This document shows positions 54,950-63,279 of a DNA stretch of 64,000 nucleotides, one piece after another (the stretch's first letter is position 1; each line of letters starts with the position of its first letter). The stretch is taken from contig CAWKBX010000001.1 in assembly GCA_963847945.1 (NCBI GenBank), positions 248,001 to 312,000 on the forward strand. The letters are read 5' to 3'. This stretch comes from JANMJD01 sp963847945 (GTDB lineage Bacteria; Actinomycetota; Acidimicrobiia; Acidimicrobiales; Ilumatobacteraceae). Under the pieces are notes generated by a model, which searched no databases, was not told where the DNA came from, and worked only from the letters and a program-made list of their open reading frames with translations. Made by a program: the position numbers and the translations under genes.

Positions 54950-56260
54950 ATGCCGGCTCCGGGTATGCATTCAGGACTTCCCACCGATGACGCCATGAAC
55001 CTGGCGATGTCGGCCCATGCAGTGCCGTTGTTCGAGGCCGTCAAGGCGTTCATCGCCAATGAGGTCGAGCCGATCACCGCGGAGTTCTACCGACTCGGCG
55101 TCGGCCGGGCCGACCACTGGGGCTACGGCGAGGGCCAGTTGGAGCTGCTCGATTCGGTGAAGTCGAAGGCCAAGGCCAACGGGTTGTGGAACTTCTTCCT
55201 GCCCAACGCCGAGACCGGCCAGGGGCTCTCGAATCTCGACTACGCCTACATCGCCAACGAGCTGGGCAAGAACCCGCTTGCCTCGGAGTGCCTCAACTGC
55301 AGCGCCCCCGACACGGGCAACATGGAAGTGCTCGAGCGGGTCGGCACCGCGGAGCAGAAGGCGCAGTGGCTCGAGCCGCTGCTCAACGGTGAGATCCGTT
55401 CGGCGTTCGCCATGACCGAGCCCGACGTCGCCTCATCCGACGCGAAAAACGTCCGCTGCCAGGCCGTTCTCGACGGTGATGAGTGGGTCATCAACGGTGA
55501 GAAGTACTACATCTCGGGCGCGGGTGACCCCCGTTGCAAGGTCATGATCTGCATGGTGCAGACCAGCCCCGATGGCCCCCCGCACCGCCGCCAGTCGCAG
55601 ATCCTGGTGCCGCTGCCGCACCCGGGCGTCGAGATTCTCGGGGCCATGCACGTATTCGGAGAAGACGACGCGCCCCACGGCCATATGCACCTGAAGTTCA
55701 CCGACGTGCGCGTGCCGGCGGCGAACATGCTGCTCGGTGAGGGGCGGGGCTTCGAGATTTCACAGATCCGCCTCGGCCCGGGCCGCATCCATCACTGCAT
55801 GCGCTCGATTGGTGCGGCGGAGCGGGCGTTGGAACTGATGATTCGCCGTGGGATGAACCGCGAGGCGTTCGGCAAGCCGCTGGCCCGTCTCGGCAAGAAC
55901 ACCGAGGTGATCGCCAAGGCCCGTATCGAGATCGAGGCGATGCGTCTGATGGTGCTGCGTGCCGCCAAGGCGATGGACGTGCTCGGCAACGCCGAGGCCC
56001 GCGTCTGGGTGTCGGCCGTCAAGGCCATGGTGCCCGTGCGGGTCTGCCAGATCATCGACGAGGCCATCCAGATGCACGGTGCCACTGGCGTTTCGCAATG
56101 GACGCCGCTGTCGCGGATGTACGCCGGCCAGCGCGCCCTGCGCCTCGCCGATGGTCCCGACGAGGTCCACTGGCAAGTCGTCGGCCGAGCCGAGTTGGCT
56201 CGCTACGCCGAAGACTCCGCCCCCGCCCCCCGGCTCAACTTCACCGCCAACGTCCTGTAG
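54950..56260 (+). CDS. Acyl-CoA dehydrogenase family protein
   Basis: The 436-residue protein is a flavin-dependent acyl-CoA dehydrogenase. The FAD/substrate motif AFAMTEPDVASSDAKN is near residue 152, the middle domain has FTDVRVPAANMLLGEGRGFEI, and the C-terminal helical domain has GRIHHCMRSIGAAERALELMIRR and the end motif QMHGATGVSQWTPLSRMYA. The sequence resembles the ACAD10/11-type branch. Substrate chain length is not known. AAAGGA lies before the ATG. No other beta-oxidation gene is adjacent. Confidence 0.9.
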   Translation: MPAPGMHSGLPTDDAMNLAMSAHAVPLFEAVKAFIANEVEPITAEFYRLGVGRADHWGYGEGQLELLDSVKSKAKANGLWNFFLPNAETGQGLSNLDYAYIANELGKNPLASECLNCSAPDTGNMEVLERVGTAEQKAQWLEPLLNGEIRSAFAMTEPDVASSDAKNVRCQAVLDGDEWVINGEKYYISGAGDPRCKVMICMVQTSPDGPPHRRQSQILVPLPHPGVEILGAMHVFGEDDAPHGHMHLKFTDVRVPAANMLLGEGRGFEISQIRLGPGRIHHCMRSIGAAERALELMIRRGMNREAFGKPLARLGKNTEVIAKARIEIEAMRLMVLRAAKAMDVLGNAEARVWVSAVKAMVPVRVCQIIDEAIQMHGATGVSQWTPLSRMYAGQRALRLADGPDEVHWQVVGRAELARYAEDSAPAPRLNFTANVL

Positions 56261-56338
56261 CCGGCGGCGGGGTGTACCGGCCGCCCCACAGATTCCGCAG
56301 AACTCAGGCGACAATTTCCGCAGGAGTGAGGCGGACCG

Positions 56339-58069
56339 TCAGTGGATGGTCACCGTTCCGGCATTGCCGTCGACGGTGACCATTGCTCCGTCGGGAATAA
56401 TGCTCGTCGCATCTGCGACCGAGGCCACGCACGGGATGCCGAGCTCGCGCGACACGATCATCGCGTGGCTGCCCATTGCGCCGACGTTGACGACGACGGC
56501 GGCCGCCGACACGAACAGCGGCACCCAGGCCGGGTCGGTCTGCGGGGCGACCAACACGTCGCCGGGCTCGAAATCCTGTGGGTCGGCCGCATCGAGGATC
56601 ACCCGGGCGCGACCAGTGGCCACCCCACCTGAACCGGCGGCACCACGCAGCACGGTGCCCGACGCAGCCTGCGTCACCTGCTTGTCGTTGCGGCGGGTCA
56701 TCTCGCCGAGCGAGGGGACGCGGCCATTGACGACGAACACGGGCTCACGGTCGAACAGCGTCAGATACTGGGCCCAGCGGGCGGCGATGAGCGGCTTGAA
56801 GTGGTCGGGTTCGAAGCGGATCTGGTCGAGTTCGGCGTCGGTGAGCATGAAGATCTGCTCGATCTCATCGATCACGCCCCGCTCGACGAACCGTCGACCG
56901 AACTCGCGCAGTGCCATGCGCATCTCGTTGATCACCCGCACCACGTTGGTCTTGGCCCGCTCGCGTCCGGCGAGGAAGACCTGCGCCGATCGTAGACCGG
57001 CCTCGAACATGCCTGCCGTCTCGGGGTCTCCGGCGATCTTCGGCCGTAGCTCGGCCAGAATCCGGTCGCGCTCGACGACCGACGCAGCATGGCGGGTGGC
57101 CGGCGACTGTGACTCGTCGGACTTGCGCATCAGGTCGATGGCCGCCAGCGCGCTGCGCGGCCGCACCTCCCACGACGCGGAACGCAGGTCGTACTCGTTC
57201 TGCGCCCGCGACCCATGGTCGAACAGGAACTGCTCGAACCGTCCGAGGAACTCGGCGGCCGCCGGGTCATCGGAGGCACCCAGCTGGATCAGAACCTCGT
57301 CGGGCCCTGTCTCGAAGGCGGCGGTCACGGCGGCTGAATTCAGTGCGGCGCGGCCAAGTTCCCACATCGCATGCGACGGGGCGGCCGAGTCGACGTCGAT
57401 CCCGGCCAGCAGGCGGATCGACAGGCTCGAGTCGCCCAGTCCTTCGCAGATCGCGCCGACCGCGCCGGGGCCGAGGGCCGACAGCGACGAGACGCGCATC
57501 GCGTTCTCGAACGTCAGCTGCACGTACGGCACCATCGATCGGGCTCGGGCGATCAGCGCCCCTTCGGTGAGTTCAGCAAGGATCGGCCGGTTCTCCCGCA
57601 GGCTGTGGGCGATGGCCTTGTCGGCGTCGAGATCGGGGAGCGAGTCGGCCGACATCGCCCAACCCATCGACTCGCCCAGTCGCGCTTCGTGCTTGGGGGA
57701 GTCGTGCCACGGCTGGTACTCATACGGCGGCACGTCGGCGTGCTCGTCGAAGAACGCCTTGTCGATCATCTCAGGGGACGCCCCCGGCATGCGGGCACCG
57801 AGCACCCGGGTCATCGTCAGCGGGTTGTACAGGTAGCCGCCGAAGACCTTGAACAGGTCGGGCAATTCCGGGTCGACGAAGTCGTCGTAGTCAAGGGCAC
57901 CGATGGCGATGTATCCGTTGCGCAGACCCGTGCACATGCCCTGTCGCAGCACGAGGCCGAGCGCCAGCGGACTGATCGGCTCAGGAAACACGTCGGCGGC
58001 ATTGCCCCGAGTCCACGCCGGGAACCGCTCCTCCAACGTCGAATCTCCGAACCAGGTGTTTTCACTCGT
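56339..58069 (-). CDS. PEP-utilizing mobile-domain protein without ATP-grasp domain
   Basis: The 576-residue protein ends with a swivelling phosphohistidine domain (about residues 500-576): MGSHAMIVSRELGIPCVASV, where the His is the expected phosphorylation site. The upstream part (starting TWFGDSTLEERFPAWTRGNAADVFPEP) is like the central region of PEP-synthase/rifampin-phosphotransferase-type proteins. However, the N-terminal ATP-grasp domain is missing, so an ATP-binding partner may be encoded elsewhere. The GTG at 58069 has GGAGGAG eight bases upstream, better than the ATG at 58117. Substrate and reaction are unknown. Confidence 0.8.
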   Translation of the reverse strand, partial: TSENTWFGDSTLEERFPAWTRGNAADVFPEPISPLALGLVLRQGMCTGLRNGYIAIGALDYDDFVDPELPDLFKVFGGYLYNPLTMTRVLGARMPGASPEMIDKAFFDEHADVPPYEYQPWHDSPKHEARLGESMGWAMSADSLPDLDADKAIAHSLRENRPILAELTEGALIARARSMVPYVQLTFENAMRVSSLSALGPGAVGAICEGLGDSSLSIRLLAGIDVDSAAPSHAMWELGRAALNSAAVTAAFETGPDEVLIQLGASDDPAAAEFLGRFEQFLFDHGSRAQNEYDLRSASWEVRPRSALAAIDLMRKSDESQSPATRHAASVVERDRILAELRPKIAGDPETAGMFEAGLRSAQVFLAGRERAKTNVVRVINEMRMALREFGRRFVERGVIDEIEQIFMLTDAELDQIRFEPDHFKPLIAARWAQYLTLFDREPVFVVNGRVPSLGEMTRRNDKQVTQAASGTVLRGAAGSGGVATGRARVILDAADPQDFEPGDVLVAPQTDPAWVPLFVSAAAVVVNVGAMGSHAMIVSRELGIPCVASVADATSIIPDGAMVTVDGNAGTVTIH

Positions 58070-58149
58070 CACGAACGTTCTCCTCCAGCCAAACCGGGCC
58101 TGGTGACTGTACGCCATCGCATCGCCGAGGCCCGCTCGCGACGTCGGGC

Positions 58150-59367
58150 CTACAAGAACCGCTCGAAGGTCCCGCCGAGGATCTCATCGGCGGGGGCGCC
58201 GAGCCAGTCGAGGCCGACGGCGTAGAGCGACCTTGGGTCGATTTGGGGCTTGAGGTCGCCGTCGTCGAGGTCGTCGAGGTCGAGGCCGCCGTAGAGCTTG
58301 CCGGTGGTGTTGGGGGCGATGATGAACAGGGCACCCGCCTTGCCGTGGTCGGTGCCGCCGCTCGCGTTTTCGTAGGTGCGGCGGCCGAATTCGCTGGTGG
58401 TGATCAGCATGATCCGGTCGGCGAGCTTGGCCAACTCCATGCGTTCATAGAACGTGCGCACGCCGACGGCCAGGTCTTTCATCAGCTCGTCGTGCCGTTT
58501 GACCTGGTTGGCGTGGGTGTCGAAGCCTCGTGCCGAGATGTAGATCGTACGAATGGTCGGGTCGGTGGCGATCAGTCGGGCGGCGGCGACCAACTGGGCG
58601 GTGATCGTCTTGCCGCCGGTGGTGTCGGAGATCTCGTCCTCACCGGGGTCGGCTTCCTTCATCGTCGCGAACAGCCCGATGGCGGCGAGGGCATCGGCAT
58701 GCTCGCCCGACATGGCCGCCCAGGCCTCGGCGACGAGCGCAGGGTCCGACCCAGAGGGCGGCTCCAGGCGGAAGCGTTTGGTCTCGCTGACCGTCGTCGT
58801 TTTCGTCTTGGTCGACACGAGGGCCGTGCCCGATGGCCCGAGGGAGATGCCGCCGGTATCGGTCAGTGACGTCACCCCGATGGCGTCGAGCCCGCGGCCC
58901 AACCAGCCGGTGGCCGAGACGGTTCCCGGCGTGGCCTGCCACCACATGTCCGATGCGGCGAAGTGCGAGCGGTTCGGTTGGTCGAACCCGATTCCGGCGA
59001 GGGTGGTCACCCGACCGGCGTCGATCAGTCCCTGCATTGGGGCCAGTTCGGGGTGGAGGCCATATGCCGTGGTGCCTGGAAGCGCCAGCAACTTGTCGTC
59101 GGCGTGGCCGATCTTCGGGCGGATGTCGTGGTACTTGCCGACCAGCGGCACCACCGTGTTCAGTGCATCATTTCCGCCGTTCATCTCGACGACGACGAGG
59201 ATGCCGTCTGGACGCGACTCCGCCGGAGCCGTCACTCCACCGGTCGGGGCGGGGATGGTTCCGGGAGTTCCCGTCGGCTTGGGCTTCGAGGTGCCCCCGC
59301 CCGAGCAGGCGACGATCAGGCCTGACGATGTAGCGAGGAGGAATTGGCGTCGGTTCATCATCGTCAT
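58150..59367 (-). CDS. DUF1501 family Tat-exported lipoprotein
   Basis: The 405-residue protein starts MTMMNRRQFLLATSSGLIVACSGGG: a twin-arginine motif (RRQFLL) followed by a lipobox (IVAC), so it is likely exported folded and lipidated. The body matches DUF1501, which belongs to the alkaline-phosphatase/sulfatase-like superfamily: LVVVEMNGGNDALNTVVP at the start, then WQATPGTVSATGWLGRGLD, LITTSEFGRRTYENASGGTDHGKAG near the end. The start overlaps the DUF1800 stop by one base. DUF1501/DUF1800 pairs are common in planctomycetes and some actinobacteria. Their role is not defined. Confidence 0.88.
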   Translation of the reverse strand: MTMMNRRQFLLATSSGLIVACSGGGTSKPKPTGTPGTIPAPTGGVTAPAESRPDGILVVVEMNGGNDALNTVVPLVGKYHDIRPKIGHADDKLLALPGTTAYGLHPELAPMQGLIDAGRVTTLAGIGFDQPNRSHFAASDMWWQATPGTVSATGWLGRGLDAIGVTSLTDTGGISLGPSGTALVSTKTKTTTVSETKRFRLEPPSGSDPALVAEAWAAMSGEHADALAAIGLFATMKEADPGEDEISDTTGGKTITAQLVAAARLIATDPTIRTIYISARGFDTHANQVKRHDELMKDLAVGVRTFYERMELAKLADRIMLITTSEFGRRTYENASGGTDHGKAGALFIIAPNTTGKLYGGLDLDDLDDGDLKPQIDPRSLYAVGLDWLGAPADEILGGTFERFL

Positions 59368-60623
59368 CAGGCCTTCACGAACTCTGGGCTGACCAGGGCC
59401 AACGCCAGTCGGCCGCGGGCGTCTTGGATCTTCGAGATCGCCGCCCAGGTCGTCTCGGAAAAGTCGGCCGGCAGGCCAAGGACCATGGCCAGTGCGGTGT
59501 TGTCGTCGGCGGTGACGGCGGTGAGCGCGGCGGAATCCTTCGTCGTCTTCTCGGCGATCACCGCGGCGAGATTGAACCGGCCCACGTGGGTAGCGGCGGT
59601 CGCCCAGCCGTCGTGGTACGGCCAGCCCGCGACACTCGGGCAGAACCACGGCAACTGTCCGCAGGCGTTGAGCATGCCCCGCAGGTCCTTGCCGACGGGT
59701 GAGCCGGTGGCCCGACGAGCGGCGATGTACCACGGCACCGGGCCGAGGATCAGCGGCCCGGTATCAGCGCCGGCGAGGAGGGCGTCGGCAAGGGAGCCGA
59801 CGAGCGCGGCCACCTGGAACCCGGATGCCGTGAAGGCCGCAGCGGCGGCCGCGACGACATCGGCCGGCGGGTTCGGTCCGACCACTTGGCGCGCGAGTCG
59901 CGAGGCGATGAACGTGGCCAGGGCAGGCTGTGCCATGACGGATTGGACGACGCCGTTGAGGTCGTCGACGTTGGTTCCGAGGTACGGCTGATCCTCGCCG
60001 TCGTGGCGGTCCGAGAACATCCGGGTCTTGCGGGTATTGCGATCGATCTTCCACCCGGTGAGCGCGCTGGCCCCCGAATCGACGTCGTCCTCGGTGTAGT
60101 TGCCGATGCCGATCGTGAAAAGTTCGAGCAGCTCACGGCTGTAGTTCTCGTTCGGAGCCTCGGCCTGATTGTCGTTGCCGTCGAGGTAGAGCAACATTGC
60201 CGGATCCTTGGTCACCGCGGTGATGAGCAACGCAAAATCGCCGGCTCCCATCGAGCGCAACAGCAGAATGTTGTCGATCAGGAACTGCGGGTTGCGGACC
60301 TCGGGCTGCGACACCACGAAGTGGCCATGCCAGAACCACGTCAACCACTCCATGTGGGTGCGGGGTGAGGCCACCATGTGCTCGATCCACTCGTCCATCG
60401 CCGCAAAGGTGACTTCCTTGCGCCGCTTGTTCGACTCCTCGGGGAGCACCGTCGAATCGGTGGTCCACAACGGTGGGGCGGGTGGTACTTGCACAGTTTC
60501 GGGCGTCAGCAACTTGGTTCGGAAAGCCGCCACGCCCGCGGTGACTTCCGACTCCAGGGTTCCACCGACGACACCGAAACCGAGCCGCCGAGAGGCGCGC
60601 GCAATCAGTGAACGGTCATCCAT
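59367..60623 (-). CDS. DUF1800 family protein
   Basis: The 418-residue protein matches DUF1800. ARASRRLGFG is near the start, the core WLTWFWHGHFVVSQPEV is near residue 95, and NENYSRELLELFTIGIGNYTEDDV and SALTGWKIDRNTR follow. No signal peptide is visible at the chosen ATG (60623), which has AATACT eight bases upstream; an upstream in-frame start at 60743 would add 40 residues that do not look coding. It forms a two-gene unit with the DUF1501 gene, and the two proteins presumably act together. Confidence 0.87.
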   Translation of the reverse strand: MDDRSLIARASRRLGFGVVGGTLESEVTAGVAAFRTKLLTPETVQVPPAPPLWTTDSTVLPEESNKRRKEVTFAAMDEWIEHMVASPRTHMEWLTWFWHGHFVVSQPEVRNPQFLIDNILLLRSMGAGDFALLITAVTKDPAMLLYLDGNDNQAEAPNENYSRELLELFTIGIGNYTEDDVDSGASALTGWKIDRNTRKTRMFSDRHDGEDQPYLGTNVDDLNGVVQSVMAQPALATFIASRLARQVVGPNPPADVVAAAAAAFTASGFQVAALVGSLADALLAGADTGPLILGPVPWYIAARRATGSPVGKDLRGMLNACGQLPWFCPSVAGWPYHDGWATAATHVGRFNLAAVIAEKTTKDSAALTAVTADDNTALAMVLGLPADFSETTWAAISKIQDARGRLALALVSPEFVKA

Positions 60624-60727
60624 GTACACCAAGTATTGACCAGAGTTGTTCGGGAAGTATGGCGGACAGCGGAATTGGGTAGCCTGGCCCGCACTACGCC
60701 GAGTGCCTCCAGGAGGGCTGAAGCACC

Positions 60728-61477
60728 ATGTCGGGTCACTCAAAATGGGCCACGATCAAGCACAAGAAGGGCGCCGTCGACAAGGCGCGCGGCAAGCTGT
60801 TCAACAAGCTTGCTCGCCAGATCGAGGTGGCCGCTCGTGAGGGTGGCGGCGATACGTCGACCAACGCCAGCCTGCGCACGATGGTGCAGAAGGCCAAGGC
60901 GGGCCAGATGACCAACGACGCCATCGACCGGGCGATCAAGCGCGGTACCGGCGACAACGGCGGGGCCAACTACGAAGCGATCATGTACGAGGGCTATGCC
61001 CCCGGCGGCGTCGCACTGATGATCGACGTGCTCACCGACAACCGCAACCGCACCGGCTCTGAAGTGCGCAACATCTTTTCGAAGATGGGTGGCTCGATGG
61101 CCGAACCAGGGGCCGTCGGGTGGCAGTTTTCCCGCCGAGGCATCGTCATGGCCGACGGCAAGATCGGCGAAGACGACGTGATGATGGCCGCACTCGACGC
61201 CGGGGCCGACGACATCGTCCGCGACGGCGAGTCGTGGCGCGTGTCATGCGAACCGCAGGTCACCTTCGACGTGAAGGCAGCGCTTGAGGCCGCCGGGGTG
61301 GCCGTCTCGTCGGCCGACACCACGATGGTCTCGTCGAACATGATCGAGGTCACCGACGCGGATGAGGCTCGCAAGATCCTACGGATCATGGACGCCTTGG
61401 AAGACAACGACGACGTGCAAGACGTCTTCGCCAACTTTGATATCTCCGACGACGTGCTCGAAGCGATCGGTGGCTGA
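60728..61477 (+). CDS. yebC: YebC/PmpR family regulator
   Basis: The 249-residue protein is a typical YebC: MSGHSKWATIKHKKGAVDKARGKLF at the start, then NDAIDRAIKRGTGD and YEGYAPGGVALMID. YebC-family proteins are reported as transcriptional regulators and, more recently, as factors that help ribosomes through difficult sequences. AGGAGG lies 11 bases before the ATG, and TAGCCT at 60680-60685 is a likely -10. In many actinobacteria yebC sits next to ruvC; here a peroxiredoxin gene follows after two bases. Confidence 0.94.
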   Translation: MSGHSKWATIKHKKGAVDKARGKLFNKLARQIEVAAREGGGDTSTNASLRTMVQKAKAGQMTNDAIDRAIKRGTGDNGGANYEAIMYEGYAPGGVALMIDVLTDNRNRTGSEVRNIFSKMGGSMAEPGAVGWQFSRRGIVMADGKIGEDDVMMAALDAGADDIVRDGESWRVSCEPQVTFDVKAALEAAGVAVSSADTTMVSSNMIEVTDADEARKILRIMDALEDNDDVQDVFANFDISDDVLEAIGG

Positions 61478-61479
61478 CC

Positions 61480-61941
61480 GTGAGCCTGGCAATCGGTGAC
61501 GCTGCCCCCGAATTCATGCTCCATGGCGTCGACCCCGAGACCGGCGAGCGCTCGTACACGCTGTCGGAGTTCCGTGGCCAGCCGGTGATCCTGGTGTTCT
61601 ACCCGGGCGACGACACGCCGGTGTGCACCAAACAGTTGAACTCGTACAACGACGATCTCAACCAGTTCGCCGACCTCGGCGCCCAGGTGTTGGCGCTGTC
61701 GGCCCAAGACCTCGACAGTCACGCCAAGTTCGCCGCCAAGTACGGCTTCCAGTTTCCCCTGCTCGCCGATACCAGCAAAGAGGTCGCCGGGCTCTACGGC
61801 ACCCTCGGGCCGCTCGGGTTTCCCCGGCGCAGTGTGTTCGTGGTCGACGGAAAGGGGATCATCCGCTATGCCCATCGGGCAATCGCCGGGCTGACCTTCC
61901 GACCGGTCACCGAGCTCGTGGCGGTCCTCAAGCAGCTGTAG
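61480..61941 (+). CDS. Peroxiredoxin (AhpC/TSA, BCP-like)
   Basis: The 153-residue protein has the thioredoxin-fold peroxidase core with the peroxidatic Cys49 in YPGDDTPVCTKQL. It is the only cysteine in the protein, so it would work as a 1-Cys enzyme with an external reductant. Other family sequences are FRGQPVILVFYPG, GAQVLALSAQDLDSHAKFAAKY and LGFPRRSVFVVDGKG. The GTG start is two bases after the yebC stop, so the two are probably co-transcribed. Confidence 0.9.
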   Translation: MSLAIGDAAPEFMLHGVDPETGERSYTLSEFRGQPVILVFYPGDDTPVCTKQLNSYNDDLNQFADLGAQVLALSAQDLDSHAKFAAKYGFQFPLLADTSKEVAGLYGTLGPLGFPRRSVFVVDGKGIIRYAHRAIAGLTFRPVTELVAVLKQL

Positions 61942-61961
61942 CGGTTGTCACAGCCGCAAGT

Positions 61962-61988
61962 TGTCACAACCGTGACTGCGCCGTCGTC
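61962..61988 (+). promoter_or_regulatory. ECF41-type sigma promoter
   Basis: TGTCACA (61962-61968), 16 bases, then CGTC (61985-61988), matches the published ECF41 consensus TGTCACA-N16-CGTC as I recall it. It lies 23 bases before the oxidoreductase ATG. The downstream sigma factor gene is of the ECF41 type, so autoregulation is expected. A second TGTCACA at 61946-61952, 16 bases upstream, has no matching CGTC. Confidence 0.75.
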
Positions 61989-62011
61989 ATCAGCGATGGA
62001 GGTTGAAGAAC

Positions 62012-63277
62012 ATGACAGATGTCGTTGTTATTGGAAGCGGTGTCGCCGGGCTGTGCGCGGCGGCCGAGGTGGCCCGAACCGGGGCGCCCGTCACCGTCCT
62101 TGATGCTCACGGGGCCGGCGGCCGGTCGCGAACGACCTCGGTCGATGGATACGAACTCAACGTCGGCCCTCATGCGATCAATCTGAGTGGAGCGCTGTTC
62201 GGCCTGTTCACCGAGTTGGGCCTTGACGTGCCCGGTCGGACGCCCCCGACCGATGCCGGCTGGCTGTTGGTCGGCGATACCTTGCATCAACTGCCCGGGG
62301 GTCTGAAGTCGTTGTTGACCACCACCGCCCTCGGCGCTCGCAGCAAGCTGCGGGCCGGACGACTGCTCGCGTCGCTACCCAAGCTCGACACCACAGCTCT
62401 GGTCGGGACCAGCGTGAGCACCTGGCTGGCCGACCTTCCGGCCGATCTGCGGTTGGTGATGGACTCGCTGGTTCGGGTGAGTAGCTACACCGACCTGCCC
62501 GACGAGTTCGATGCCGGGGCGGCCGCGGCCCAGATCCAACAGGCGCTGAAGCCCGGGGTGCGCTACATCGATCACGGCTGGCAGACCATTATCGACGGCC
62601 TTCGTCGGTATGTCACGGCCCAGGGTGGTGAGGTGCGCGAACACGCCCAAGTTGTGCATGTGAGCGAGTCGCCCGACACGGCAGCCGTTCGGCTGGCCGA
62701 CGGTTCGGTGCTCGCTGCCAACCATGTGATTGTGGCCGCCGGCGGCCCCCAGACGGTTACCCGGCTGACCGGTCGCCCCGTCGAGGGACTCGAACGGCTG
62801 GGCCCGCCGGTCGAGGCCGCCTGCCTCGATCTGGGGTTGCGACGGGCCCCTGCCCGGTCGTTCATTCTCGGCGGTGACCAGCCGCTCTACCTCTCGCTCC
62901 ATGCTCCGACCGCCGATCTGGCCCCGCCCGGCGGCGCGCTGCTGAGCATGATGCGCTACCTCCGCCCGGGGGCCGAACCACCCGACCACGCCGTGACCCG
63001 AGCTGGGTTACGAGCCCTCGCGTCGTCGGCCGGGGTTGTGCCCGACGACGTCGTGATGGAGCGATACCTGGCTCGGATGACGGTGACCCACGGGTTCCCC
63101 ACCGCCCGCGGCGGGGGACTGGCCGGCCGCCCGGGAGTCGATGCCCTCGGCTCGTCGCGGATATCGATCGCCGGGGACTGGGTCGGCGCTGTGGGTCTGT
63201 TGGCCGACGCCAGCGCAGCTTCGGGCCGGGGCGCGGGACGCCGGGCGGTGGCCCTCGCCCGCATGGAGCGGACCTGA
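62012..63277 (+). CDS. FAD-dependent oxidoreductase, phytoene-desaturase-like
   Basis: The 421-residue protein starts with a dinucleotide-binding motif (VVVIGSGVAGLCAAAEVARTG, residues about 4-24) and has HAGGRSRT-type sequence (GAGGRSRTTSVDGYELNVGPHAI) and a C-terminal FAD motif (SSRISIAGDWVGAVGLLADASAASG). This is the amine oxidase / phytoene-desaturase fold. The ATG at 62012 has GGAGG nine bases upstream. It sits two bases before an ECF41 sigma gene and behind an ECF41 promoter. ECF41 sigma factors are typically paired with a carboxymuconolactone decarboxylase, oxidoreductase or epimerase gene, and this gene is the expected partner. The substrate is unknown. Confidence 0.85.
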   Translation: MTDVVVIGSGVAGLCAAAEVARTGAPVTVLDAHGAGGRSRTTSVDGYELNVGPHAINLSGALFGLFTELGLDVPGRTPPTDAGWLLVGDTLHQLPGGLKSLLTTTALGARSKLRAGRLLASLPKLDTTALVGTSVSTWLADLPADLRLVMDSLVRVSSYTDLPDEFDAGAAAAQIQQALKPGVRYIDHGWQTIIDGLRRYVTAQGGEVREHAQVVHVSESPDTAAVRLADGSVLAANHVIVAAGGPQTVTRLTGRPVEGLERLGPPVEAACLDLGLRRAPARSFILGGDQPLYLSLHAPTADLAPPGGALLSMMRYLRPGAEPPDHAVTRAGLRALASSAGVVPDDVVMERYLARMTVTHGFPTARGGGLAGRPGVDALGSSRISIAGDWVGAVGLLADASAASGRGAGRRAVALARMERT

Positions 63278-63279
63278 CC

